From positions 17,850 through 81,849 of the forward strand of contig NZ_NKHR01000019.1 in the NCBI RefSeq assembly GCF_014467285.1: a DNA stretch of 64,000 bases. The letters are read 5' to 3'. The stretch comes from Xenorhabdus sp014467285 (lineage in GTDB: Bacteria > Pseudomonadota > Gammaproteobacteria > Enterobacterales > Enterobacteriaceae). The notes beneath the pieces are model-generated. The model saw only the letters and a program-made list of their open reading frames with translations, did no database searches and was not told the DNA's origin. The position numbers were made by a program, and so were the translations under genes. Positions 8,628 through 18,164 of this stretch are shown one piece after another; position 1 is the stretch's first letter, and every line of letters begins with the position of its first letter.

Positions 8628-10304
8628 ATGTCAGCTTTTCTTTCTTTTATCGGTTTTACGCTACTGGTCGCAGGAATTGCTTATTATAAAACACGAAACA
8701 AACACTTAATTGATTCAACTGAGGGCTATTTTCTTGGCGGGCGCTCCCTGACCGGCATATATATCGGCAGTTCCATGTTGTTAATGAATCTGTCTACAGA
8801 ACATTTGGTCGGTTTGAATGGGTTGGCATTCAGAACCGGATTTATTGTTATGGCTTGGGAAGTGATTGCGGCATTAACCATTGTCTTATTTGCTGTCTAC
8901 TTCCTGCCTAAATATCTGAAACTGGGTATTTCAACGATCCCCGAATATCTTGAGCGTCGGTTTGATAAAAATACCTTACTCATTACATCAATTCTATTTC
9001 TGGCAATGTATGTCATTTCATTATTACCCATTGTGCTATATACCGGAGCCATTGCGCTGGAAAGTCTTTTTCAGGTTTCGCAGGTTTTTCACGTCGATAA
9101 AACTACGGCGCTTTGGATCATGGTTTGGGGTGTCGGGGGACTCGGTGCGATTTACGCTATTTTCGGCGGGATCAAAGCCATTGCAGTGGCTGATACCGTG
9201 AATGGTGTTGGCCTGATTGTCGGCGGATTGATGGTAACCGTTTTTGCCTTGTTGTATGTCGGGGATGGTAACGCCTGGAAAGGTCTGACCGATGTTTATC
9301 AGACTCATCCTGATAAATTCAATTCCATAGGTAGTGAAGATTCACTTGTTCCATTTTCGACGCTATTTACTGGCTTGATTGTCTCTAACATGTTTTTCTG
9401 GTGTACCAACCAATCTATTGTGCAGAAATCATTAGGTGCCAAGAATCTCGCGGAAGGGCAAAAAGGTGTAATGCTATGTGCTCTATTTAAGCTCATTATT
9501 CCTTCGATCATTATTTTGCCGGGGATAATTGCATTCCATATTTTCAGTGGTCAGATGGATAATCCCGATAATGCTTATCCTGCATTAGTACAGTTGGTAT
9601 TACCTAAAATTCTGGTTGGCTTTTTTGCCGCCGTTGTTGTGGGAGCTGTATTCTCAACATTCAGTGGTGGCCTGAATTCTTCCGTGACGTTATTTACCGT
9701 TAATATCTATAAATCGAGGATTAACCCGAACGCTACGGAAGCACAAACCGTGGCGGTAGGCAAATATTTGGGGATCATACTTGCATTGGCAACAATGCTC
9801 ATTGCTCCGCTTGTTGCTAATGCACCTGACGGTTTGTTCTATCTGATTCAACAATTACAGGGGATTTTTAATGCACCCATCCTCAGTGTGGTATTGGTCG
9901 GGTTAATGACAAAGAAGGTTCCCCCGATTGCAGCAAAACTGGGGTTGCTGTTTGGTATGTCAGCTTACATCGTTTGTAATTTTGTCTTGAACATTAATAT
10001 TCATTTTTTCCATCTGGTAGGCATTCTGTTTGTTCTGAATATCGTTTTCATGCTGGCGATTGGTTATTTTTTCCCGGCTGAATCTTATCAGGAAGTGTAT
10101 ACAGAGCAGGTGGATATTACATCGTGGTCAATGGTGAAACCAATGGGATGGTTAATTACATTGGCTGCTATCTCCATGTACGTTTTCCTTGCCCATAATG
10201 TGCCGGCTTATGTCATGGCAATCTACTATATATTTGCGGCCAGCATTCTGAGTTATGTTTTCTATCAAATAGGCAAGGCGCTATCCTTTTGGCAAGCTGC
10301 CTGA
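8628..10304 (+). CDS. Sodium:solute symporter family transporter, probable inositol uptake
   Basis: An integral membrane protein of 558 aa with about 13-14 hydrophobic segments and the SSS family pattern (YFLGGRSLTGIYIGSSMLLMNLSTEHLVG near the N-terminus; NSSVTLFTVNIY in the middle). I chose the ATG at 8628 because GGAGG lies at 8618-8622, ahead of it and overlapping an alternative GTG at 8616. Its position between iolG and iolC makes Na+-coupled myo-inositol uptake the likely role. Substrate is inferred from context; sugar uptake is the alternative. Confidence 0.85.
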   Translation: MSAFLSFIGFTLLVAGIAYYKTRNKHLIDSTEGYFLGGRSLTGIYIGSSMLLMNLSTEHLVGLNGLAFRTGFIVMAWEVIAALTIVLFAVYFLPKYLKLGISTIPEYLERRFDKNTLLITSILFLAMYVISLLPIVLYTGAIALESLFQVSQVFHVDKTTALWIMVWGVGGLGAIYAIFGGIKAIAVADTVNGVGLIVGGLMVTVFALLYVGDGNAWKGLTDVYQTHPDKFNSIGSEDSLVPFSTLFTGLIVSNMFFWCTNQSIVQKSLGAKNLAEGQKGVMLCALFKLIIPSIIILPGIIAFHIFSGQMDNPDNAYPALVQLVLPKILVGFFAAVVVGAVFSTFSGGLNSSVTLFTVNIYKSRINPNATEAQTVAVGKYLGIILALATMLIAPLVANAPDGLFYLIQQLQGIFNAPILSVVLVGLMTKKVPPIAAKLGLLFGMSAYIVCNFVLNINIHFFHLVGILFVLNIVFMLAIGYFFPAESYQEVYTEQVDITSWSMVKPMGWLITLAAISMYVFLAHNVPAYVMAIYYIFAASILSYVFYQIGKALSFWQAA

Positions 10305-10524
10305 ATCCCTGCTGAACGTAATGACCAGACAGATAGAAATCAGCAATAGATCAAAAAGATAGTAATCAAAAAACCTACGCCATTTAGCTGAAAAATAAGG
10401 AAATGAAATATAAAGGGCATATCAAGAGAAACGTTGGGTTAACGTCGCTGAAATTAATTAAATTTTGCTGTTCAAAATCATTTGAGGTTTAACAAAATCA
10501 AGCGATTCGGTAAGAGGTGAATCA

Positions 10525-12429
10525 ATGGAGCAGCATAGACGGTTTGATGTTATCTGCATGGGACGTATCGCGGTTGATCTGTATGGTCAGCAGATTGGCT
10601 CCCGTCTGGAAGACATGGGGAGTTTTTCAAAATATCTGGGTGGATCTTCGGGGAATGTGGCCTACGGTACGGCTTGTCAGGGATTAAAATCCTCAATGCT
10701 GGCAAGAGTTGGCGATGAACACATGGGGCGCTTTCTGCGTGAGGAGTTGATGCGGGTTGGCTGTGATACCAGTCATTTGATTACTGACAAAGAACGGCTG
10801 ACGGCATTGGTTTTGCTCGGTATTAAAGATAACGAAACATTCCCGCTGATTTTTTACCGTGATAATTGTGCTGATATGGCCATTACCCGCGATGATTTCA
10901 GTGAAGACTATATTGCATCTTCCCGTTGTCTGGCGATCACCGGAACTCATCTTTCCCATCCACAAACTCGTGATGCTGTGCTGACCGCACTGCAATATGC
11001 CCGCCGCAATAGTGTCAAGACGGCCATTGATATTGATTATCGCCCGGTATTGTGGGGATTGACCTCACTGGGTGACGGTGAAACTCGTTATATCGCTTCA
11101 GAGCAGGTGACATCACAATTACAGGAAGTGCTTTCCCAATTTGATCTGATTGTAGGAACCGAAGAAGAATTTCATATTGCTGGTGGTGTTACGGACACGG
11201 TAGAAGCCTTGCGAAATGTACGAGCACTGACGACTGCAACATTGGTTTGCAAGCAGGGGGCGTTGGGATGTTCTGTATTTATTGCCAGTATTCCAGACAC
11301 CTTAGATGAAGGGATCACCGTACAAGGCGTAAAAGTGGAAGTATTAAATGTCCTGGGGGCAGGAGATGCTTTTATGTCAGGCTTATTGCGTGGTTACCTC
11401 AACAACGAAAGCTGGGAACAGGCTTGCATCTATGCCAATGCTTGCGGGGCTTTAGTCGCTTCCCGTCATGGCTGTGCGCCAGCTATGCCGGACAAAACTG
11501 AATTGGATAATTATCTGATGCGGGCAGCGGAAGTGCCGTGTCCTGATTTGGATGTACATCTCAATCACTTGCATCGTATTGGTAGCCGGCGTAAACAGTG
11601 GGATGAACTGTGTGTGATGGCATTTGATCACCGTATTCAGTTTGTTGAAATGGCACGCAAAGTGAATGCCAGCCTCGATCGAATTCCACAATTGAAAAAA
11701 TTACTGTTCCGAGCCAGCCAAGAGGTTTGCACAGAAGCCCATTTGGAAGGAAAAGCGGGAATATTGTGTGACAGTAGTTTCGGTCAAGATGTACTGAATG
11801 CCGCAACAGGAAAGGGGTTATGGATTGGTCGTCCGATAGAACTACCCGGTTCCCGGCCACTTTGCCTTGAACATGGTGATATTGGTTCTCAGCTTATTAA
11901 CTGGCCACACGAACATATCGTGAAATGTTTAGTGTTCTTCCATCCAGAAGATAACCTTCCATTACGTCTGGAACAGGAAAAAACGGTGCAGGAAGTCTAT
12001 GCTGCCTGTTGTCAGTCTGGTCATGAATTATTGTTGGAAGTGATCTTGCCAGTCGATATGCCCCATTCTGATGAGCTATACCTGCGAGCGCTCCAGCGTT
12101 TCTACAATCTCGGCGTTAAACCTGACTGGTGGAAATTACCGCCGATGCAATCCACTACCTGGGATCAAATTTCGGCATTGATTGAACAGCGTGATCCTTA
12201 TTGCCGGGGAGTTGTGATCCTTGGCCTTGATGCCCCTGAAACCATCCTGAAAGCCAGCTTCAAAGCGGCAGCCGGAAAATCGATAGTGAAAGGCTTCGCT
12301 GTCGGACGAACGCTGTTTGGTCAACCTTCATTACAATGGCTGGCGGAAGAAATTGATGATGAGGCTCTTATTCTGCAAATAAAAACCAACTATCACAATC
12401 TGATTAGCTATTGGCGCCAGCGCGGATAG
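10525..12429 (+). CDS. iolC: Fused 5-dehydro-2-deoxygluconokinase / DUF2090 (putative phosphogluconate aldolase)
   Basis: A two-domain protein of 634 aa. Residues 1-330 are a PfkB-family kinase with the signature VLGAGDAFMSGLLRGY near residue 279; this phosphorylates 2-deoxy-5-keto-gluconate. Residues about 335-634 are DUF2090, an aldolase-like barrel domain (AFDHRIQFVEMA near 373, GFAVGRTLFGQPSLQW near 591). No separate iolJ aldolase gene is in the cluster. By precedent in proteobacteria, the C-terminal domain is expected to cleave the phosphorylated product to malonate semialdehyde and DHAP. AGAGGTG precedes the ATG. A 220-bp gap separates it from the transporter. Confidence 0.92.
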   Translation: MEQHRRFDVICMGRIAVDLYGQQIGSRLEDMGSFSKYLGGSSGNVAYGTACQGLKSSMLARVGDEHMGRFLREELMRVGCDTSHLITDKERLTALVLLGIKDNETFPLIFYRDNCADMAITRDDFSEDYIASSRCLAITGTHLSHPQTRDAVLTALQYARRNSVKTAIDIDYRPVLWGLTSLGDGETRYIASEQVTSQLQEVLSQFDLIVGTEEEFHIAGGVTDTVEALRNVRALTTATLVCKQGALGCSVFIASIPDTLDEGITVQGVKVEVLNVLGAGDAFMSGLLRGYLNNESWEQACIYANACGALVASRHGCAPAMPDKTELDNYLMRAAEVPCPDLDVHLNHLHRIGSRRKQWDELCVMAFDHRIQFVEMARKVNASLDRIPQLKKLLFRASQEVCTEAHLEGKAGILCDSSFGQDVLNAATGKGLWIGRPIELPGSRPLCLEHGDIGSQLINWPHEHIVKCLVFFHPEDNLPLRLEQEKTVQEVYAACCQSGHELLLEVILPVDMPHSDELYLRALQRFYNLGVKPDWWKLPPMQSTTWDQISALIEQRDPYCRGVVILGLDAPETILKASFKAAAGKSIVKGFAVGRTLFGQPSLQWLAEEIDDEALILQIKTNYHNLISYWRQRG

Positions 12430-12466
12430 CGAAGCCGGAATAACTATGTAAAACAGGAGAACCCTT

Positions 12467-13357
12467 ATGGCTGTTCAACTTGGCATCAATCCCCTGACAT
12501 GGACTAATGACGACTTGCCTTCTTTGGGTGCAGAAATACCTCTGGAAACTTGCCTGACAGAAGGGCGGCAGGCGGGATTTTCAGGTTTTGAGCTTGGCAA
12601 TAAATTTCCTCGTCAGGCGCAGGTTTTGGGGCCTATTCTGGCTGCCCATGATTTGAAACTGGTGTCCGGTTGGTATTCTGGGGAACTACTCACGCGCAGT
12701 GTTGAGGAAGAAACCGCAGCGGTTCAGCCGCATTTGACTCTATTGCGTGAATTAGGCGCTACCGTGATGGTGTTTGCCGAAGTGACACACTGCATTCATG
12801 GTAATCAGAGTAAACCAGTACATCTGCGACCTCTGTTTCCGGCAGGGCGCTGGCAGGAATATGGCGAAAAGCTGACAGAGTTCGCTCATTATACCCAATC
12901 ACAAGGCGTGCAGATTGCTTATCATCACCATATGGGGACAGTGATTGAAAGTGCAGAAGACATCAATAACCTGATGGAAAATACAGGAGAAGAAGTGGGT
13001 TTGTTATTGGACACCGGGCATCTGACCTTTGCCGGCGATGATCCATTGGCAGTAGCAAGACGCTGGTGCAAACGTATTAACCATGTGCATTGCAAAGATA
13101 TTCGTCCTGACGTGTTGAAGGATGTCAAAAATCGGAAGACCAGTTTCCTTGATGCCGTATTGAGTGGTGTTTTTACCGTACCCGGTGATGGTTGCGTCGA
13201 TTATCCGGCCATTTTTGATGTATTGAAAGCGAATCACTATAACGGTTGGTTGGTCGTTGAGGCAGAACAAGATCCCGCTGTTGCCCATCCGCTGGCTTAT
13301 GCCACGATGGGATATAACAATTTGTATCGATTTGCCAAAGAAGCGGAATTGATTTAA
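12467..13357 (+). CDS. iolE: Myo-inosose-2 dehydratase
   Basis: A TIM-barrel protein of 296 aa of the xylose-isomerase-like superfamily. Metal-site residues are visible in AYHHHMGTVIE (near 148), LLLDTGHLTFAGDDP (near 180), INHVHCKD (near 205) and WLVVEAEQDPAVAHPLAYA near the end. It removes water from scyllo-inosose to give the trihydroxycyclohexanedione used by IolD. AGGAG lies 7 nt before the start. It sits 37 bp after iolC and 35 bp before iolB. Confidence 0.94.
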   Translation: MAVQLGINPLTWTNDDLPSLGAEIPLETCLTEGRQAGFSGFELGNKFPRQAQVLGPILAAHDLKLVSGWYSGELLTRSVEEETAAVQPHLTLLRELGATVMVFAEVTHCIHGNQSKPVHLRPLFPAGRWQEYGEKLTEFAHYTQSQGVQIAYHHHMGTVIESAEDINNLMENTGEEVGLLLDTGHLTFAGDDPLAVARRWCKRINHVHCKDIRPDVLKDVKNRKTSFLDAVLSGVFTVPGDGCVDYPAIFDVLKANHYNGWLVVEAEQDPAVAHPLAYATMGYNNLYRFAKEAELI

Positions 13358-13392
13358 ATGCGACTGATTTAAATACAAAGAGTGGGGGCCAA

Positions 13393-14223
13393 ATGTCTAA
13401 ATTACTATCAAAATACCACGTACCCGATCAGGATAAGCGGATACAACATATCACGCCGCAAACAGCAAACTGGGAACATGTCCACTTCTCTGTTTATGAA
13501 CTGAATGTGGGAGAATCCATTACCTTACCTGCATCGGAAAATGAAACTTGTCTGGTGTTGATTGCGGGAATAGCTTCGGTGATTACACTTCAACAACGAT
13601 TTGAGAAAATTGGGGAACGCATCAGCCCATTTGAGCGTAAAAAACCTTATGCTGTTTATGTTGCACCCAATGAACTAATGGTCATCATTGCTGAAACTCA
13701 ACTCGAATTGGCGGTATGTCAGGCAAAGGGGAAAGGAAATTATCCTACCCGCTTGATTACACCGCAGGATATTAGTGCGGAACACCGTGGCAATGGCAAT
13801 AATCGGCGTTATGTTCACAACATTTTGCCCGACGACCAACCTGCGGATAGCCTGCTGGTTGTTGAAGTTTATACTGATGAGGGATGCACCAGCTCCTATC
13901 CTAGCCACAAGCATGATACCAACAATGAACCACAAGAAACTTATCTGGAAGAGACCTATTACCATCGTCTGAATCCATCGCAGGGTTTTTGTGTGCAGCG
14001 GGTCTATACCGATGATCGCTCGTTAGATGAAACCATGGCAGTTTACAACAAGGATGTGGTGATGGTACCAAAAGGGTATCATCCCGTGGCTACCATTGCA
14101 GGTTATGATAGCTATTATTTGAATGTCATGGCTGGCCCGACCCGTAAGTGGTTATTCACGTGGGAAAAAGATCATCAATGGGTTAATAGCGAAGAATATG
14201 CAGCGAAACATGCCAGCCGTTAA
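13393..14223 (+). CDS. iolB: 5-deoxy-glucuronate isomerase
   Basis: A bicupin protein of 276 aa. The C-terminal cupin has the metal-binding cluster SYPSHKHDTNNEPQETYLEE (near residue 176) and the closing His in VPKGYHPV. It isomerises 5-deoxy-glucuronate to 2-deoxy-5-keto-gluconate, the substrate of the IolC kinase domain. It is the last gene of the iol series and is followed by a strong hairpin. The iolE-iolB spacer contains a 15-bp imperfect duplication (13350-13379). Confidence 0.94.
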   Translation: MSKLLSKYHVPDQDKRIQHITPQTANWEHVHFSVYELNVGESITLPASENETCLVLIAGIASVITLQQRFEKIGERISPFERKKPYAVYVAPNELMVIIAETQLELAVCQAKGKGNYPTRLITPQDISAEHRGNGNNRRYVHNILPDDQPADSLLVVEVYTDEGCTSSYPSHKHDTNNEPQETYLEETYYHRLNPSQGFCVQRVYTDDRSLDETMAVYNKDVVMVPKGYHPVATIAGYDSYYLNVMAGPTRKWLFTWEKDHQWVNSEEYAAKHASR

Positions 14224-14233
14224 ATGGAAAACG

Positions 14234-14251
14234 GCTCCCCGGATGGGGAGC
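14234..14251. terminator. Hairpin between iolB and the convergent permease gene
   Basis: A perfect GCTCCCC / GGGGAGC stem with a 4-nt loop lies between two convergent genes. It has no T run, but the position suggests a shared terminator. Confidence 0.6.
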
Positions 14252-14271
14252 AATATCAAGGATGTTTCATG

Positions 14272-15561
14272 TTAAAAGCGCTTACAGATTAACTTAAATA
14301 CTCCATAGGCAACACTTGCCAGCAATAACGAATTAATTGCCGGTACACCCCAATCTGTTCTCAGGCCAATAATACTACCGATAAGACAGGCGATAATAGC
14401 CGCCCAGCCGATGGTTGGTGTTTCATGGGGAAGCGTGCCTTTTTTCAGGCTATTACCCAGTACCTGACGATGGGAACGCAGAATATAGTAATCAACCAGC
14501 ATGATCCCAAGGATAGGAGGGAAGACAACGCCTAATACCGTCAGGAAATCTACAAATCGTTCTAGAATACCCAGAATAGAAAGTAGCGTTCCTAGCATGC
14601 CAATGGCTATAGTTGTCGGAGGATAGCTAAGTTTTTTGCCTGTGATGCCCTCTATCGCATTGATAATGCCTAATGACGAAGAGTACAGGTTTAAGTCATT
14701 GACTCTCAATGTAGAAAAGACGACGACCATAAGACCCGTTCCTCCTGCGACTTGTGACATGATAGTAACGACATCTGCTGTATTCAGCGCTTTTGCAATG
14801 AGAATCGCAAGGCCATTAATGACAAATTCACCAGCAATAATAGTCAACAAGGTGATCCCGAAAACATGCTTGCCTGATTTGGTATAGCGGGTGAGATCCG
14901 GAGTCATCAAACTGGCTACAATTGCACCGCCAACAACAATAGTGATTCCTGCACTGATAGATAGCTTTTCACCAGAGTGAGGCAGCTTAATGATCTCGTG
15001 CAAATATTGATCTGTTCCGCTGGATAGCACACTAGTAGAGATATAAGCGATCAGAAAAATAAAGAGGGGAACAGCAATTCTGGCAGTAAACCGTAACGCC
15101 TTAAAGCCAAAAGTAACCAATGTGGTTAACAATATGCCGGATAAGGCTGCTGCCCGGCTAAACCCAAGTTTGTCACCAGAAGCAAAGTTAAGCGAATGGG
15201 CAAAAATGGCATTTTGGATACCAAACCAGCCCAGTAAACTGACTGCAACAACGAACCCGATTAATACTGAACCTATGCGGCCAAAACCACACCATCGAGC
15301 CAACAGGCTACCGGATAAACCTTCACGCATTCCCGCAAAGCCAAGCCCAACTGTAACAATACCAAAAATCAAACTGCCGATGAAAATGGCGATAAAAGCA
15401 TCGAGCACCGCCATAGAGTTACCGAGTACAGCCCCAAGCATAAATTGATCCAATGCCGTCAACATACCCATATGAACAATCGCCACGCTTAACAGCGATA
15501 AACGTTGCGTTTGTGGCACTCGGCTCAGTGGGTAGTGTTCAATTTTGAGCACGACTATCAT
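14272..15561 (-). CDS. NCS1-family cytosine/purine permease (CodB-like)
   Basis: A very hydrophobic protein of 429 aa with about 12 membrane segments. It has NCS1-type features: an N-terminal region ending LSLLSVAIVHMGMLTALDQF, GFGRIGSVLIG in the third or fourth segment, and SLMTPDLTRYTKSGKHVFG in the middle. It would import a nucleobase or related ring compound with Na+ or H+. It lies 13 bp downstream of a PAS4-LuxR regulator gene and is probably co-transcribed with it. The ATG at 15561 has AAGGG very close; a GTG three codons in has better spacing, so the start is uncertain. Substrate unknown. Confidence 0.82.
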   Translation of the reverse strand: MIVVLKIEHYPLSRVPQTQRLSLLSVAIVHMGMLTALDQFMLGAVLGNSMAVLDAFIAIFIGSLIFGIVTVGLGFAGMREGLSGSLLARWCGFGRIGSVLIGFVVAVSLLGWFGIQNAIFAHSLNFASGDKLGFSRAAALSGILLTTLVTFGFKALRFTARIAVPLFIFLIAYISTSVLSSGTDQYLHEIIKLPHSGEKLSISAGITIVVGGAIVASLMTPDLTRYTKSGKHVFGITLLTIIAGEFVINGLAILIAKALNTADVVTIMSQVAGGTGLMVVVFSTLRVNDLNLYSSSLGIINAIEGITGKKLSYPPTTIAIGMLGTLLSILGILERFVDFLTVLGVVFPPILGIMLVDYYILRSHRQVLGNSLKKGTLPHETPTIGWAAIIACLIGSIIGLRTDWGVPAINSLLLASVAYGVFKLICKRF

Positions 15562-15574
15562 TCCCTTGATTTAT

Positions 15575-16270
15575 TTAGATAAAGAGAACGCCTTTTTCAA
15601 TGAGGCGTTCTGGAATATAACTGTCTAATTGTATATTCAGGCAAAATTCCTCAAATTGTTGGATCGAATGAACATTGGCCTTCTGATAGATGTTATACAC
15701 CCTGTTTTCTATCGTCTTGTGGCTAACGTTGTATATTTGAGCAATTTCCTTATTTGAGCGTCTTTGCAGCATTAAGAAGATGATATCCAGCTCACCTTTG
15801 GTAAACAGATCGGTTGCAGCTTCTGTCGTGAGAACACTGGGTGCTTGGCGATTGATGTATTTTAAAGGAGAAAGATTACTGAGTGGTTTAGCATTCCACA
15901 CTATTCCGATACACTCTTTTTCATCGTTATATATGGGAAATTTTTCACTGATGAAAGGTGAGAGCGAGTTTTTTCCGTACCAATAATGTGTTTCGATAAT
16001 TGAAACTCTATCTTTTGATTTCTCTGTTCTCCGGTCATGCTCTTTAAGATCTTGTGAAAATTGATCATCAGACCAATCTGTTGGAAATTCACAATCTAAC
16101 TTACCTTCGACATCAAAATTTGTTGGTGTATTAGTGTAAAGGTAAGCAGCTTTATTCATATAGATATGTCGGGACACTAAATCCTTAATGCCCCAAGGAT
16201 CGCTGAGATGTTCCATCATGGCGATTAACCCCTTTAAATAGGGTTCATTATTTTTAAGGGATAAACTCAT
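15575..16270 (-). CDS. PAS4-type LuxR solo transcriptional regulator
   Basis: A protein of 231 aa. The N-terminal half (about residues 10-135) looks like the PAS4 sensor domain of LuxR solos (begins EPYLKGLIAMMEHLSDPWGIKD). The C-terminal part is a LuxR/FixJ helix-turn-helix (LFTKGELDIIFLMLQRRSNKEIAQIYNVSHKTIENRVYNIYQKANV split around residues 155-200). PAS4-LuxR proteins are strongly expanded in Photorhabdus, where some are proposed to sense insect-derived cues. No luxI-type synthase is nearby. It heads a probable two-gene operon with the NCS1 permease, so regulation of nucleobase uptake is one inference. Confidence 0.85.
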   Translation of the reverse strand: MSLSLKNNEPYLKGLIAMMEHLSDPWGIKDLVSRHIYMNKAAYLYTNTPTNFDVEGKLDCEFPTDWSDDQFSQDLKEHDRRTEKSKDRVSIIETHYWYGKNSLSPFISEKFPIYNDEKECIGIVWNAKPLSNLSPLKYINRQAPSVLTTEAATDLFTKGELDIIFLMLQRRSNKEIAQIYNVSHKTIENRVYNIYQKANVHSIQQFEEFCLNIQLDSYIPERLIEKGVLFI

Positions 16271-16680
16271 CTCTATCTCATGTAATTTATACTTGTTAAA
16301 TTTTAACTAATAAATAATAACGCATGTATTTATATACCTGTCTTCATTAACATCATACCCATAAAAGATAATTTTCCGTATAAATTGGAGAATTGAAACT
16401 AAAAAATCAACATAAGTCATATCTCCTATATTTTGAGTTGTCATTATGTGTTTCATTATCTGTTTTGTTGGTTTCTATATAAAATATAAATTATTTAATT
16501 AATATTTTCAATATAAGATAATTTTGTTATATTACTAAATAATATCAGTTAAAAATAAATTGCTATCATTTTTGCTATTTAATGACAAGAGTGTTTTTCA
16601 CCCTTCCTTGCTCTAAGAAAAAATGGTTAGTCTAAAAGGTCATATAAATTAGCCAGTTATATATTTTTCTGGGCGTTAGT
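16271..16680. other. AT-rich divergent spacer
   Basis: About 410 bp between the LuxR-type gene (minus) and the XRE-type gene (plus). I see no gene and no clear hairpin. It presumably holds both promoters. Confidence 0.6.
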
Positions 16681-17295
16681 ATGTATAAGAAACAAAAAAT
16701 GAAACACCTGAAAAAAAACTTACAATATCTACTTGATTCCAGAGGGGAAACAAGAGTATCTCTCTGTGATCGAACAGGGCTTAACCGTACAACTATCTAT
16801 AATATTTTGGATGGCAGAGTTCAAAACGTTCACTCTTCTACAATACAAAAAGTCTCCAATTTCTTTGGCGTATCATATAGTGAAATAGAGGCAACGGATA
16901 TTGCAGAAAAAGAACGTCTGGACGCGGTTGTCTCTTATGAAGGAAACATGAACCCCAGTGCTGTTCCGTTATTTATGCAGTCTGAATGCATTACTTCTGA
17001 CTTTTCTGACAGTAAGATAGGGTCTCTGATTGTGGATAGGCCACTGACTTATTATTTTGGTTCAGGGCCTAATATCGTTGCCATTTTACTTGAGAATGAT
17101 TTTTTAGGTAAATATAATGCAGGTGATTTATTAATAATTAAGAGGGGTAACTATCAGAACAATAACCCAAAATTATGTTTCGATCCAAAAAAGCAGAAGT
17201 TTCATATAAAAGAGTTTACTCAAGAGAATTCGGATAGTTTTATGGTGATTGGGGATATAATGGAAGAACGGTTCGGATATGGGAAAAAAATATAA
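16681..17295 (+). CDS. XRE-family regulator with S24/LexA-like C-terminal domain lacking the catalytic serine
   Basis: A protein of 204 aa. Residues 7-70 are an XRE-type helix-turn-helix (SLCDRTGLNRTTIYNILDGR). The C-terminal half resembles the S24 peptidase fold of CI/LexA repressors (ENDFLGKYNAGDLLIIKR near residue 142). At the place where S24 proteases have GDSMxP, this protein has ENDFLG, so the nucleophilic serine is missing. Self-cleavage is therefore not expected, and the domain may serve for dimerisation or ligand sensing. It overlaps the downstream transporter gene by 17 nt, suggesting translational coupling. An alternative start is Met7 (16699). Confidence 0.75.
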   Translation: MYKKQKMKHLKKNLQYLLDSRGETRVSLCDRTGLNRTTIYNILDGRVQNVHSSTIQKVSNFFGVSYSEIEATDIAEKERLDAVVSYEGNMNPSAVPLFMQSECITSDFSDSKIGSLIVDRPLTYYFGSGPNIVAILLENDFLGKYNAGDLLIIKRGNYQNNNPKLCFDPKKQKFHIKEFTQENSDSFMVIGDIMEERFGYGKKI

Positions 17296-18136
17296 ATTAC
17301 TGGGATTCAATAGTCAGGATAATACAGCGAATGTATTAATTTTATCAACCGGAAAGGTGTTGAAAATAAACACAAAGGAGCTTGAAAAGAGCGAAATAGC
17401 GGATGATCTGGACAATCACGAGATAAAATCACTTTATAGAAAGTTGTATTCTAGTTTCCCAAATACTCCCTCAGTTTATGAAATTGAAGAGCGTAATGAA
17501 AAATCCTGGGTTATTTATTCGTTTCTCGCATTATTACTGACAATTTTCTATACATTCAGCAATATAGCAGCAGCAAAACCCGTTTATATCGAATACCTTG
17601 ATATTATTGTTACTCCTGGTACGTTTATTTATCCTTTTTCATTTTTAGTTATTGATTTGCTGAGTGAATTTTATGGATTCAGATTAGCAAGAAAAGCAAT
17701 ATACATGTCATTAATCTCTAATCTGATTATCGTATCCTTGTTGAGTATTTCAACCAGTTTACCGGCAATTGCAAGTTGGGATTTAAATGATCAGTATAAT
17801 GCTCTGATGAATCATATATTGTCGGCAATCTTTGCATCCTCTTTGTCATTTTTAGTTTCAGAGCTTGTCAACTCTTATATTTTGTGCAAGCTGAAAGATA
17901 TGACAAATTCTCGTTTTTTGGCGTTAAGAGTATTTTTCAGTACATTCATTGCATCAGTGATTGATAGTTTTATTTTCTGTTTTGTAGCATTTTATGGAAA
18001 ATTGCCTGTAAATCAAATTGTTGCAATGATGATCGTGCAAATCCTAATTAAGATTTTCTTTGCATTGTTTAATGTATTTCCCGCTTACGGCTCACGTTAT
18101 TTATTTAATCGGTGGGTTGTCAAAACAGCAAACTAA
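17279..18136 (+). CDS. VUT/YhhQ-family membrane transporter with N-terminal cytosolic extension
   Basis: A protein of 285 aa with a soluble N-terminal stretch of about 75 residues, then about six membrane segments. The family signature TPGTFIYPFSFLVIDLLSEFYG lies near residue 110. YhhQ proteins import queuosine precursors (preQ0/preQ1) in E. coli, so a role in 7-deazaguanine uptake is the best guess. The N-terminal extension (begins MGKKYKLLGFNSQDNTANVL) is not part of the usual YhhQ core and looks like a small beta-rich domain. The gene overlaps the XRE-type regulator by 17 nt. Confidence 0.78.
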   Translation: MGKKYKLLGFNSQDNTANVLILSTGKVLKINTKELEKSEIADDLDNHEIKSLYRKLYSSFPNTPSVYEIEERNEKSWVIYSFLALLLTIFYTFSNIAAAKPVYIEYLDIIVTPGTFIYPFSFLVIDLLSEFYGFRLARKAIYMSLISNLIIVSLLSISTSLPAIASWDLNDQYNALMNHILSAIFASSLSFLVSELVNSYILCKLKDMTNSRFLALRVFFSTFIASVIDSFIFCFVAFYGKLPVNQIVAMMIVQILIKIFFALFNVFPAYGSRYLFNRWVVKTAN

Positions 18137-18143
18137 CAAGCCG

Positions 18144-18164
18144 CATGGGGGGTATCCCCCCATG
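18144..18164 (+). terminator. Perfect GC-rich hairpin after the VUT transporter gene
   Basis: CATGGGGGG-TAT-CCCCCCATG begins 8 bp after the stop codon. The stem is perfect over 9 bp. The following bases are only weakly T-rich. Confidence 0.65.
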
